Source: Candidatus Poseidoniales archaeon
GTDB lineage: Archaea > Thermoplasmatota > Poseidoniia > Poseidoniales > Poseidoniaceae
Direction: 5' to 3'
Assembly (NCBI GenBank): GCA_009887095.1
Contig: QXYC01000025.1
Location: forward strand, 3,114-39,116
Length of the DNA stretch: 36,003 nucleotides
The notes under the pieces were generated by a model. That model ran no database searches, was not told the origin of the DNA, and saw only the letters and a program-made list of their open reading frames with translations. The position numbers and the translations under genes are program-made. This document shows positions 1-8,311 of the stretch, piece after piece; within the stretch, counting starts at the first letter, position 1; each line of letters begins with the position of its first letter.

Positions 1-1
1 T

Positions 2-547
2 GTGCCATTCATTCTTCACGATGGCACTGGCGGGATTTATCTCCGCCCTTCGACCTTCGAGCGTCAGGATTTTGGTGGTTTTGTCAAACAATGGACAACC
101 ACGCACAGTCAGAGTTTGTCTGATGCATACTGGCGAATGCAACACGGGCGCTTGTTCAATCAAGGCCACATTCTTCGCCATCGCTGGACCATTCACGCCC
201 TTCGAATTGGTGACCCAGTCTATGCCTTGGGCATGGTGAAGCCACGCCCTTCTGAAGAACTCGAATGGCCCGGTGTCTGCGATGTCGTTGATTTTGAACC
301 CCCCTCTCTTGCCGGAAAAGACGATGGTACCTTTTGGTCTCAAGAAGAAAAGAGCAAGGTGAACTACAATCTTCCAGTTAGCAACGCTCGCTTGCACATG
401 GTTGGTACCGACACGCCTGGTATGCCTGCAATGCTCAAACGAGGAACAGAACTCGCGAACATCGCACGACTCCGCTCGAGAAGCGAATTGATGTTCATAC
501 CGTTCTTGACTGCAGTGGCGGGCAGTTTCATGCTCCTGTGGTTGTGA
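2..547 (+). CDS. GIDE-domain-like membrane protein (5' partial)
   Basis: The reading frame is open to the window edge. The GTG at its first codon is probably not the real start, so the N-terminus is likely missing. The visible part begins with a strand pattern FILHDGTGGIYLRP, followed by a W-rich stretch, RIGDPVYALG, and later a GTELANIARLRSRSE segment before one C-terminal membrane helix (about residues 163-180). This order (F-L-D-x-T-G near the start, a GDxVYALG turn, then a charged helix before a TM) resembles the GIDE domain of MUL1-type proteins. No RING finger follows, so a ubiquitin-ligase role is not implied. It ends 37 bp before the thiolase and may be cotranscribed with it. Family assignment is moderate and the role is unknown. 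Confidence 0.55.
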   Translation: MPFILHDGTGGIYLRPSTFERQDFGGFVKQWTTTHSQSLSDAYWRMQHGRLFNQGHILRHRWTIHALRIGDPVYALGMVKPRPSEELEWPGVCDVVDFEPPSLAGKDDGTFWSQEEKSKVNYNLPVSNARLHMVGTDTPGMPAMLKRGTELANIARLRSRSELMFIPFLTAVAGSFMLLWL

Positions 548-584
548 CAGTGAGGTTCATGACCCTGTTTGGGCTCGCCGGACC

Positions 585-1805
585 ATGGCAGAAGATGTTG
601 TGATTGTAGGCGGTGCTCGCACCCCGTTTTGTGAATGGGTTGGCGGTAAGCGTGGCGATGGAAAAACCGGTGGGCTGCTCAAGTCCGTGAGCGCTCAAGA
701 ACTCGGTGGCATTGCCATCAAAGGAGCACTCGAAGCAACAGGAACCGACCCCTCTTCGGTGGATCATGTGGTCATGGGGTACGCCCTTCAGACATGTTCT
801 CAATCAATTTACGGTTCACGCCATGCAGGTTTGCAAGGTGGAATCCCACAGGAAGTGCCAATGCTTACGCTGTCTCGTATTTGTGGGTCTGGTGTACAAT
901 CCATTGTCACAGGCGCTCAGATGATCATGCTCGATGAAGCCTCAACCGTTGTGTCTGGCGGTATGGAAAACCTTAGCCAAGCCCCTCACGTGCTGCGTGG
1001 TGGCCGTGAAGGATGGAAATTGGGACGCTCTCCAAAGGTGGAAGATTACATGATGACCAATTTGCAAGACATGACCTGTGGATTGTTCATGGCCCAGACT
1101 GCTGACGAGTTGTGCCGACGCAAAGGTGTGACCCGTGAGGAAATCGATGCATTTGCTGCTCTCTCACACGCACGAACCACCGCATCCATTGAATCGGGCC
1201 TGTTCGAACCAGAAATCGTTCCAGTGACCATCAAAAGCCGAAGAGGCGACAAAGTCATTACGCACCTCGATGAAGATCACGTGGTCAAAAACTGCACAGA
1301 AGAGAGCCTTGGCTCACTTCCGACTGCCTTTGGCCCTGAATCCTTCGTGACTGCAGGAAACGCATCAGGCATTGTCGATGGAGCAGCAGCCGTGGTCATC
1401 AAGTCTGCTTCTCAGGCAGCTGCTGACGGCGATGAACCTCTGGCTCGTATTGTCTCATGGGGCATCGTTGGCCTCGAACCCGCTATCATGTCTTACGGTC
1501 CAGTTCCATCCTCGCTCAAGGCGCTCGAAAAAGCCGGCCTCAAAGCAGAAGACATTGACCGTTGGGAAATCAACGAGGCATTTGCCGGTCAAGCCCTCGC
1601 TTGCATCAAGGATTTGGGCATCGAAGTGGAAAAAGTCAATGTCAACGGTGGCGCTGTCGGTCTTGGTCACCCGCTTGCTGCAACTGGGACCCGATTGGTG
1701 CTCACCCTCGCTCATGAATTGAAGCGATGCGGTGGACGCTACGGTGTTGCAACTGCGTGCATCGGCGGCGGTCAAGGCATTGCCATGATCATCGAATCAC
1801 TTTGA
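585..1805 (+). CDS. Thiolase (acetyl-CoA C-acetyltransferase family)
   Basis: This 406-residue protein is full length for a degradative or biosynthetic thiolase, which condenses two acetyl-CoA or cleaves 3-ketoacyl-CoA. The catalytic features are all visible. The nucleophilic cysteine is C100 in SRICGSGVQS. NEAFA lies at 330-334, the GHP histidine is H362 within GGAVGLGHPLAATGTR, and the second cysteine is C392 in ACIGGGQG. The intact two-cysteine layout resembles bacterial PhaA/AtoB enzymes more than the archaeal thiolase-like proteins paired with HMG-CoA synthase and DUF35. No DUF35 partner is adjacent. The start is an ATG after GCCGGACC with no strong Shine-Dalgarno. Substrate chain length cannot be read from the sequence. 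Supply of acetoacetyl-CoA or fatty-acid beta-oxidation are both plausible. Confidence 0.93.
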   Translation: MAEDVVIVGGARTPFCEWVGGKRGDGKTGGLLKSVSAQELGGIAIKGALEATGTDPSSVDHVVMGYALQTCSQSIYGSRHAGLQGGIPQEVPMLTLSRICGSGVQSIVTGAQMIMLDEASTVVSGGMENLSQAPHVLRGGREGWKLGRSPKVEDYMMTNLQDMTCGLFMAQTADELCRRKGVTREEIDAFAALSHARTTASIESGLFEPEIVPVTIKSRRGDKVITHLDEDHVVKNCTEESLGSLPTAFGPESFVTAGNASGIVDGAAAVVIKSASQAAADGDEPLARIVSWGIVGLEPAIMSYGPVPSSLKALEKAGLKAEDIDRWEINEAFAGQALACIKDLGIEVEKVNVNGGAVGLGHPLAATGTRLVLTLAHELKRCGGRYGVATACIGGGQGIAMIIESL

Positions 1806-1879
1806 GCGTTGCTTGTAAAGCGTGCATGGCCGCTTCGGTCACGACTGCTCGTATGTGATTTATTGGTCATGCTGGGCAG

Positions 1880-1886
1880 TTTATAC
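1880..1886 (+). promoter_or_regulatory. TATA-like element upstream of the RND transporter operon
   Basis: TTTATAC lies in the AT-rich end of the 91-bp gap after the thiolase. An archaeal TATA box sets transcription start about 25 nt downstream, which here would be near 1908-1912. That is past the first ATG (1897) but just before the ATG pair at 1921 and 1924. If the element is real, the mRNA is nearly leaderless and translation begins at 1921 or 1924. Prediction from position and composition only. Confidence 0.4.
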
Positions 1887-1896
1887 ATCAATATAA

Positions 1897-4701
1897 ATGC
1901 CAGTTGGGAAACCGCCGCTTATGATGAATCCATTTGAAGCAATGAGCAACGCAAGTGTGGACCGCCCAAAGTCGGTGTTCGCTGTCGTTATGCTTGCCGT
2001 CCTTGTCCTCGCTTCAGGTGGGATGCACCTTCAGTTTGATAACAGCGAAGACGGTTTCTTCCCTGATGACGAAAACGTCCGTCTCTTGGAGGATATTGAG
2101 CGAGAGTACCAGGCATCCATTGATTTTGTTCGAATCATCGACGACATCGAAGCGGGTTCTCTTCAAACGACTACCACGTGGGAATACTTGGCGAGCATCG
2201 AGGCGAGGATGATCGACGATGAAAATTTTGCACCTTATCACTATCCTTTGTTTGGCACACAAGCCAACAGCGGTATGGCCGGTTATGCCTACCAGTGGCA
2301 ACGGTATCAAGATCCAGTGAGTGCTGACTGGATCTCAAGTGTTGAGGGCGGAATCAACGATGTCCTTGCGGCCGATGATGGTAACCTTACACTCGCACTT
2401 GCGAACCTTTCCACTGCGGCTGAAACAATCCCTGCAGCAACAGCCATGAGTGGCACGGATTTGCTCGCCTGGAACGCTGGCACGCCAGCGGACTGGCTCC
2501 TACGTTTGGACAGCGGTGTCAATCTTTCGCCACAACTCGGAGCAATGCTTGGGATGCTTGACGCAACAACAACCAACCGTTCTGCTGCGCAGGTTGGTCA
2601 AATCATGGCCGTCACAGGACCTATGAATGGGCAACTCGGCCTTCTTTCAGGCCTGCAATCCATCGATTACCGTGCGGCCATTCTCGGTTCACTCCCCGTT
2701 GCTGACCGCACCGATGACCCATGGAACTCATCGGGACCTGTCTTGACCACCCTCGTGGTGAGCACGGAACCTGGCGACTATGATTTGGAAATTCTTGGAG
2801 ATGTTCAAGCGATGATTAACAACTGGTCTGAACTGATGGTCCTCGACCTACAATCCAACGGAGCAGAAGAAAGCCTGCGTAGTTTCTCGTTTTCCCAGTT
2901 CAGCGAAGGCGCGAACGCCAACCTCGGCAAAGAAATTGGTACACTTACAAGTGCCGCACTGCTCTTATTGGCCGTGATTTTGTGGTTTAACTTCAGATCC
3001 GTCCGGGACACCATGTTCGTCACCTCACTCACCGTTCTTGCGATTGTCGCTACGTACGGGCTGTCAGGGTGGTTGCAATTCTTTGGCGTCAATATGGTGT
3101 TCAATGCTGCAATGAATTCAATCCCCGTTCTCTTACTTGCGATCGGTGTTGACTACGGTTTACACGTCGTCATTCGAATTAGGGAAGAACTGAATGTACT
3201 CGATTCCAAGGATTCTATAGAAAGAAAGACGCTCAAGGACTTTTCCTACGAGGCAAGACAACTGGCTGTTCGTCGGGGCACGGTGCTCACTTCCATTGCT
3301 TTGGTGATTGCAATTTTCACAGACATGGTCGGTTTCCTCTCCTTCAGATTCTCATCACTGTCCTTCCTCCAAGTCTTTGGTACAGTGATTGCTATCGGTC
3401 TCTTCCTTGTTTACCTGCTGAGCATTACGGCACTGCCAGCTCTGATGCTGATGTTTCCTCCGAAGAAACTCAAGCTCGAGAAAGCAAGTGCGATTTCAAT
3501 CGGTCCTATCGCAAACAGTCTGGCCCGACTTTCAGCAAATCCAGTGAAGGTAGGCATCATTGCCGTGGTCCTTTTAGCGCCGATGTTCTTTGGCTTCCAG
3601 CAACTCGAAGTTGGCTTTGACCAACGCGACCAGTTTGATGATGAGGTCCCTGTTGTAGCGGATTTCCTTTTGCTATCCGATGAATTTCAAAACAGCAGAT
3701 CGCCGTTGTATGTGGTTGTTGACGTTGACGTCTTCTCGCCTGATGGATACGCTGCTTGGCTTGCTGCCGAACAGGTCTTGCTCGAAAGCCCTGACGTAAG
3801 CGGTGCTCCAAGTGGATTGTGGAATGTATTGACAGAAGCCCAAGTACGGGATTCAACGTTGAATGCGCTCATGACCGATCTCGATGACGACAACCTCTCC
3901 ACGTGGGAGAACTTAGGTGATTACCTTCTACAAACGGATGCTGGAAGAAACCTGACGTCCTCAGTGCTTGCCTCTACCGGACAACAAACAGTGCTTTCGT
4001 TCCAAGCCGAAACCCTCGACTGGCAGGCCACGATTGACCTCAATAATCGAATGATTGACGCTCTCGAGAACGCAGAGGATGAACTCGACAGCGATGCAAC
4101 CCTCCGCGTCGGAGGACGCAGCCTCATCCTTGCACAAACAACCTCTGATGTCGCCGACTCAGCCATTCTTTCCACAGGCATTGTCGCCGTGGTTATTCTT
4201 TTCATGTTGGTTGGCATTCACACCGTGCGCCAACAGAATGTGGTTCAGGGTGCAGCAAGAGGCTTTGTTTCATGGATTCCGCTGATGATGGTTGTGGGAT
4301 GGGTCTACGGTTTGATGGGCTTTACGGGTTACCAAATCAATTCACAAACCGTTACCATTGGGGCCCTTTCGTTGGGTCTTGGTGTGGATTATGCTGTGCA
4401 CTTTTCCATCCGGCTCGAAGAAGAAGTCGAGCACGATCCCTTCGCAACCCCGCACCATTGGGTTGCAAACGCATCTGCCACCACTGGCCGAGCGATGTGG
4501 ATGGCCGCCTTGACGACCGCTGGAGGCTTTGCTGTGCTCAACCTCTCTTCGTTGCTCCCATTGCGATTGTTTGGACAAGCCTTCGTCGTTGCCATTGCTT
4601 TGGCCTTGATATCGAGCCTTGTGATTCTACCAGCTTTCTATGCTCGCTTCTTGCGAACTGATGCCGTGAAATACATCGCTGCGATGAAGGAAGAGGAGTG
4701 A
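1897..4701 (+). CDS. RND superfamily MMPL-type membrane transporter
   Basis: This 934-residue protein has the duplicated RND/SSD topology. TM1 is at about 27-45, a large exterior domain spans about 46-340, and a helix bundle lies at about 343-515. A second copy has TM7 at about 552-570, an exterior domain to about 755, and a final bundle to about 920. Each bundle has a helix with an acidic residue in a GVDYGLH or GVDYAVH context, as expected for proton-coupled RND pumps of the MMPL/hopanoid/Patched-like group. The likely role is moving lipids or hydrophobic molecules across the membrane or to the surface. Starts at 1921 or 1924 (residues 9 and 10) are alternatives if the upstream TATA-like site is used. 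It heads an operon with an ABA4-like protein, a DUF2071 protein and a DCC oxidoreductase, which suggests a membrane-lipid or terpenoid substrate. That substrate is inference. Confidence 0.88.
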   Translation: MPVGKPPLMMNPFEAMSNASVDRPKSVFAVVMLAVLVLASGGMHLQFDNSEDGFFPDDENVRLLEDIEREYQASIDFVRIIDDIEAGSLQTTTTWEYLASIEARMIDDENFAPYHYPLFGTQANSGMAGYAYQWQRYQDPVSADWISSVEGGINDVLAADDGNLTLALANLSTAAETIPAATAMSGTDLLAWNAGTPADWLLRLDSGVNLSPQLGAMLGMLDATTTNRSAAQVGQIMAVTGPMNGQLGLLSGLQSIDYRAAILGSLPVADRTDDPWNSSGPVLTTLVVSTEPGDYDLEILGDVQAMINNWSELMVLDLQSNGAEESLRSFSFSQFSEGANANLGKEIGTLTSAALLLLAVILWFNFRSVRDTMFVTSLTVLAIVATYGLSGWLQFFGVNMVFNAAMNSIPVLLLAIGVDYGLHVVIRIREELNVLDSKDSIERKTLKDFSYEARQLAVRRGTVLTSIALVIAIFTDMVGFLSFRFSSLSFLQVFGTVIAIGLFLVYLLSITALPALMLMFPPKKLKLEKASAISIGPIANSLARLSANPVKVGIIAVVLLAPMFFGFQQLEVGFDQRDQFDDEVPVVADFLLLSDEFQNSRSPLYVVVDVDVFSPDGYAAWLAAEQVLLESPDVSGAPSGLWNVLTEAQVRDSTLNALMTDLDDDNLSTWENLGDYLLQTDAGRNLTSSVLASTGQQTVLSFQAETLDWQATIDLNNRMIDALENAEDELDSDATLRVGGRSLILAQTTSDVADSAILSTGIVAVVILFMLVGIHTVRQQNVVQGAARGFVSWIPLMMVVGWVYGLMGFTGYQINSQTVTIGALSLGLGVDYAVHFSIRLEEEVEHDPFATPHHWVANASATTGRAMWMAALTTAGGFAVLNLSSLLPLRLFGQAFVVAIALALISSLVILPAFYARFLRTDAVKYIAAMKEEE

Positions 4702-4703
4702 AC

Positions 4704-5177
4704 ATGGAACTCACTGAACTGATGTTTTGGTTTTCGTCATTATGGATTCTTCCATTTTGGGTGATGATGTGGTTTCTGCCAAACCACGAACTGACGCAAC
4801 GGTTCGTCGGCGATCTTCGGTTCTGTTTTTTACCCCTTCTCGTCCCTTACATCATCCTAGCATTGCCTCAAGTTGGCACCATCTTCCTTGCACTTGGCAG
4901 TGACATGCCAACGCCAGCAGTGGTGGTCGATTTGTTTGCCGAGGAAGATGTAATTATCCTTGGATGGCTCCACTACTTGGCTTTTGATCTGTTTCTTGGC
5001 AGGTTCATTTGGTTGCGCATGCTTGAGGCAAAGCGACCAATCTATGTCTCCACACCCATCCTCATTCTCTGCATGATGATGGCGCCGATTGGTTGCGCTG
5101 CAGGCATCGCTGCGACATGGGGCGAAAAGGGTCCAATCGACACTGTTGCAGCGACTTCCATCGTCCCAAACCAATGA
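4704..5177 (+). CDS. ABA4-like (DUF4281) integral membrane protein
   Basis: This 157-residue protein has about four hydrophobic segments and carries WLHYLAFDLFLGRFI at 88-102. That matches the characteristic W-HYLAFDLF-GR-W/I signature of the ABA4/DUF4281 family. Plant ABA4 is needed for neoxanthin formation from violaxanthin. Bacterial and archaeal members are largely uncharacterised. A GTG at 4698 overlaps the preceding stop, but the ATG at 4704 has GAGGAG 4-5 nt upstream and is preferred. It is translationally adjacent to the RND transporter and followed directly by the DUF2071 gene. A role in carotenoid or isoprenoid modification is suggested by homology alone, since no other carotenoid gene is in the window. 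Confidence 0.78.
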   Translation: MELTELMFWFSSLWILPFWVMMWFLPNHELTQRFVGDLRFCFLPLLVPYIILALPQVGTIFLALGSDMPTPAVVVDLFAEEDVIILGWLHYLAFDLFLGRFIWLRMLEAKRPIYVSTPILILCMMMAPIGCAAGIAATWGEKGPIDTVAATSIVPNQ

Positions 5178-5178
5178 A

Positions 5179-5982
5179 ATGAGGGATGGTTCAAGACCCC
5201 CGCACCGATGGCCCTACATGGTCACGAGGAAGGACGGTCTCAGTGTTGACCACATCCCGTTTCCAATGCCGGAGGGCCGATCGGTCCTCAGACAGAATTG
5301 GAAGAAACTCACCTTCATGCACTGGTCAGTGGACCCAGAGGTTTTGCGAGGTCATCTCCCAGAAGGCCTTGAACTGGACCTGCACGATGGGAAGGCCTAC
5401 GTCGGCTGCATCCCATTTGTAATGGAAAAAGTAAGGCCAGCAGGTTTGCCTTCTGTTCCTGGAATCTCCACCTTTGGCGAATTCAACATCCGGACATACG
5501 TGACAAAGAATGGCATCCCCGGTGTCTTTTTTTTAACACTGGATGCACAAAGCCGAGTGACATGTTTCTATGCGAACCGAAAGTATGGTCTTGCCTACCG
5601 TCATGCCAAAGCTTCAGTCAAAGGGACCCTTGAGGCAGGCTATACCTGGTCATCCACTCGCACAAAAGGGGGCGTGGGTTTGGAGGGTTCTGCTGTGAAG
5701 ACTTCTGAAGTTCGACAGGCAGAACATGGCTCACTCGAGTATTTCCTGTTCGAACGCTACAGCCTCTATACCTCGCACAAAGGACGTTTGCACCACGGCT
5801 ACACGCATCATGTGAAATGGTGGTATGCAGATGCGACTGCTGATGTGGTAAGGAACACACTGGTGGACAGTTATCATCTCGGCATTAAAGATGCCACACA
5901 ACCAGAGTTTGTTCACATCTCGGAAGGGGTTGAGGTTGTTACATGGCACTTGTTGCCTATGGGGGATGAAGCACATGACTGA
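5179..5982 (+). CDS. DUF2071 / YqjF-family protein
   Basis: The protein is 267 residues from the ATG at 5179, one base after the ABA4-like stop. An upstream in-frame extension overlapping that gene is rejected. The family pattern is clear: RQNWKKLTFMHWSVDPEVLRGHLPEGLELD near the N-terminus, then DGKAYVGCIPFVMEKVRP, then FGEFNIRTYVTKNGIPGVFF, and a YANRKYGLAYRHAKAS segment. These are the conserved blocks of DUF2071 (YqjF), whose beta-barrel fold resembles acetoacetate decarboxylase. The biochemical activity of the family is not established. It is soluble with no signal peptide. It overlaps the next gene by 8 bp, supporting translational coupling with the DCC protein. Confidence 0.85.
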   Translation: MRDGSRPPHRWPYMVTRKDGLSVDHIPFPMPEGRSVLRQNWKKLTFMHWSVDPEVLRGHLPEGLELDLHDGKAYVGCIPFVMEKVRPAGLPSVPGISTFGEFNIRTYVTKNGIPGVFFLTLDAQSRVTCFYANRKYGLAYRHAKASVKGTLEAGYTWSSTRTKGGVGLEGSAVKTSEVRQAEHGSLEYFLFERYSLYTSHKGRLHHGYTHHVKWWYADATADVVRNTLVDSYHLGIKDATQPEFVHISEGVEVVTWHLLPMGDEAHD

Positions 5983-6358
5983 TCTTCTGTTGATGGATGG
6001 AGACTGTGGATTGTGCACTCGGTCTGCGGTGTTTCTCCATCCCCGTTTGGCTAAATCGGGCAGCATGAAATTTATCGCAATCGAGAGCGAAGAAGGTCAA
6101 GCCATCATTGCAACTTTCCCCGAAAAGATGCAACAAGCAGACACTGTGTACCTTGTTCGCAACGGTCAGCCATACATGCGTTCCTCGGCCGCCGTGCGCT
6201 GCCTTCTGTACCTCAAATGGCACTACAGGATCCTGTTCCCGTTCGCTTGGCTTGTGCCGCTTCCGCTCCGAAACATCGTCTACCGCATTGTTGCCAAATA
6301 TCGATTGAAATTCTTTGCAAGACCAACGACCTGTATCTTCCCCAGTCTAAGTGATTGA
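5975..6358 (+). CDS. DCC-family (DUF393) thiol-disulfide oxidoreductase
   Basis: This 127-residue protein opens with LLLMDGDCGLCTRSAVF. The DGDCxxC motif (C11, C14) defines the DCC family of thioredoxin-like proteins. The central QADTVYLVRNGQPYMRSSAAV and the C-terminal YRIVAKYRLKFF segments are also typical. Eukaryotic DCC1-like proteins and bacterial DUF393 proteins are predicted disulfide reductases with few known substrates. The start at 5975 is preceded by GGGGGATGA and overlaps the DUF2071 stop by 8 bp. It is the last gene of the RND operon. It may maintain the redox state of a partner enzyme in that operon, which is inference. Confidence 0.87.
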   Translation: MTDLLLMDGDCGLCTRSAVFLHPRLAKSGSMKFIAIESEEGQAIIATFPEKMQQADTVYLVRNGQPYMRSSAAVRCLLYLKWHYRILFPFAWLVPLPLRNIVYRIVAKYRLKFFARPTTCIFPSLSD

Positions 6359-6364
6359 TTGGCC

Positions 6365-6382
6365 CCTAAGAACCTAAGAACC
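6365..6382 (+). repeat. Tandem 8-bp repeat CCTAAGAA x2 upstream of the PIN-TPR gene
   Basis: Two perfect copies of CCTAAGAA followed by CC sit just after the DCC stop and 21-38 bp before the ATG at 6403. The spacing matches that of an archaeal TATA/BRE region for a leaderless transcript, so the repeat may be a doubled promoter element. It may equally be a chance slippage duplication. Confidence 0.4.
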
Positions 6383-6402
6383 GAGTTGTTCAGTGTCGCT
6401 CA

Positions 6403-8310
6403 ATGAGTCATGTATGGGTCATCGATTCGAACTGTTTCATCCATTTGGGATCCTTTGCAGCGGACCGCTTTCTAAAGGACATCAAAGCAATGGCACATGG
6501 TGGGAAGCACATCTTCTGCGTCACGCCCGGCGTTCATGATGAGGTTCGAACCGTACGGTTCCAACAATGGAAAAACAAACCACTCCTGCTCGAATCGCTC
6601 GCACCAATCCTCACCACCGTGCCGATTGATGAAGCACAAATTAAAGGTCTTGCAAGGCTCATCGGCGAGCGTGTTTCGCCTCAAGATGTGGATCTGTCCT
6701 TGATGGTGCTTGCCTCCACCCTCACCCGTGAAGGGAAAACCGTGGTTCTCGTTACGGATGATTTCAAGATGACAACCACTGGTGAAAAAGCCAATCTTGG
6801 CTACACCACATGCCCTCCCTCAACCTTCATGCAGCGGCTTGCAGAGTTGTCTTCAGCCAAATCAAAATCGGCCTTCAACAGTTTGTCCCGGCGCATCCGT
6901 GCTGCGGAGATGAGGTACGCCATTAGCCGAGTGAATGAATATGATATTCAAGCCAAATTGACTTGGATGGTCGATTCGTTGATCACAAAATCCCAACCAA
7001 CGCCGCAGCCAACTCCAGCACCCAAGGAATCCGATTCAGCGGCTGATGAGGTCTTGTCTACAGCGTTACGTCGATTTTTGAACGGCGAACAAATCAAAGC
7101 CAAACACAAGAAAGCACTTGGAAAGTTGCCAGAAATTTGTGCTCCGATGGTGGAATTGGATGCGCACCTTGCTCGACTATCAAGCCAAACCTACTCCAAC
7201 GATGTCGAAGGTGCGTATCGAATGACGATGTTGGCTTTCAGTGAGAGTTTAGAAGCGGTCGGACTTGGGTTGGCCCCTCTTGGAGAGAAGGATGCTGAAC
7301 TTGCAAACACAGCCATCGCTGGTTATGCTCAACGGACAGAGACTGCCTTGGGCCTGATGGCTAAAATGGCAGGTGACCGGGGGGCTGCTCGCTTACACCT
7401 TTCTCGAGCCTTGCAAGCAGCGACCCTTATCGATGATCAACACGCAGAGATGCAAGGGATGCATCAACTCGGCTTACTGGCAACAAGTTCTGATGACTGG
7501 GGGCGAGCGGCTCGATTGTTCGAAACCGCGGACCGTCAAGCCCTCTCTGTTGGTGCTGAGCGGTTGAGGTACCTTGTGATGTCTGGAATCACGCGCCATC
7601 TTAACCACGACTTTGCAGAAGCAAAAGAACATATTTTAGCAGCGCATGATGATGTGGCTCGCGATAAAAGCCTTGCTTGCCTTTCTCTCAAAGCAATTGG
7701 CACATCCCTCCTATCGATTGATCAGCCTGGTTTGGCGCTCGAAATTCTTGATGAAGCCATGGAGTGTGCGCATGAATCTGGAAACGATGAGGAAACGGAG
7801 GCCTTGGCTGAACTGTTGCTCATTGCCCATGCAGCAATGACGAAAATTGATGCTTTGCATCACGAAGGGCTTCGTGACCTTCTTGATGGCTTGAACAACA
7901 TTGAATCTGATGTTGAACAGGCGTTTAGCGAGAAAATCGAGGCCATTGGTGAACGTGCAAACTTGCACAACACGCCGCTGGAGAATACATGGAACGATTG
8001 GCAACCAAGTGAACGCCTGATTCCGGACGGTGAAGCACTGCGCGTGGTTCGGTCGGAAGTCGATGAGCACGGGCACACACTGATCGTTGTTCATCATGGG
8101 GAGCTGGGGGCATTGGGTCTTTGGTTGCCGGAGGGGCGACTTCCCGTAAGCCCCGGCCATGTGCTGTCGCTCGGGACCACGCGAGTGAAAGTAGCAAAAC
8201 CAACGGTTGAGTTGCAAGACGCTCACAGCATACGTGGCCTCGTGGCAGTGGAAGACTCGTCCGCTTTGGATTTCATCGTGGCCACAGAAGACATGACTGG
8301 CGATGATTGA
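6403..8310 (+). CDS. PIN-domain protein with TPR-like repeats
   Basis: This 635-residue protein begins with a PIN nuclease fold. VIDSN has D8, HDEV has E47, SPQDVDLSLM has D95 and D97, and VLVTDDFKM has D119 and D120. These are the spaced acidic residues that bind metal in PIN RNases such as VapC and Nob1. After a Pro-rich linker (about 195-210) comes a long helical region (about 300-490) that reads as TPR-like repeats, for example GRAARLFETADRQA and ALEILDEAMECAHES. The final 100 residues or so look like a beta-rich domain of unknown type. No antitoxin-like gene is beside it, so a toxin role is not supported. RNA processing or decay within a complex assembled through the TPRs is plausible. 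I do not recognise a named orthologue. Confidence 0.8.
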   Translation: MSHVWVIDSNCFIHLGSFAADRFLKDIKAMAHGGKHIFCVTPGVHDEVRTVRFQQWKNKPLLLESLAPILTTVPIDEAQIKGLARLIGERVSPQDVDLSLMVLASTLTREGKTVVLVTDDFKMTTTGEKANLGYTTCPPSTFMQRLAELSSAKSKSAFNSLSRRIRAAEMRYAISRVNEYDIQAKLTWMVDSLITKSQPTPQPTPAPKESDSAADEVLSTALRRFLNGEQIKAKHKKALGKLPEICAPMVELDAHLARLSSQTYSNDVEGAYRMTMLAFSESLEAVGLGLAPLGEKDAELANTAIAGYAQRTETALGLMAKMAGDRGAARLHLSRALQAATLIDDQHAEMQGMHQLGLLATSSDDWGRAARLFETADRQALSVGAERLRYLVMSGITRHLNHDFAEAKEHILAAHDDVARDKSLACLSLKAIGTSLLSIDQPGLALEILDEAMECAHESGNDEETEALAELLLIAHAAMTKIDALHHEGLRDLLDGLNNIESDVEQAFSEKIEAIGERANLHNTPLENTWNDWQPSERLIPDGEALRVVRSEVDEHGHTLIVVHHGELGALGLWLPEGRLPVSPGHVLSLGTTRVKVAKPTVELQDAHSIRGLVAVEDSSALDFIVATEDMTGDD

Positions 8311-8311
8311 T

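Noticed and set aside
5089-5178. Extension of the DUF2071 protein into the ABA4-like gene
   Set aside because: It lies in another frame of a conserved gene. The ATG at 5179 follows that stop directly.
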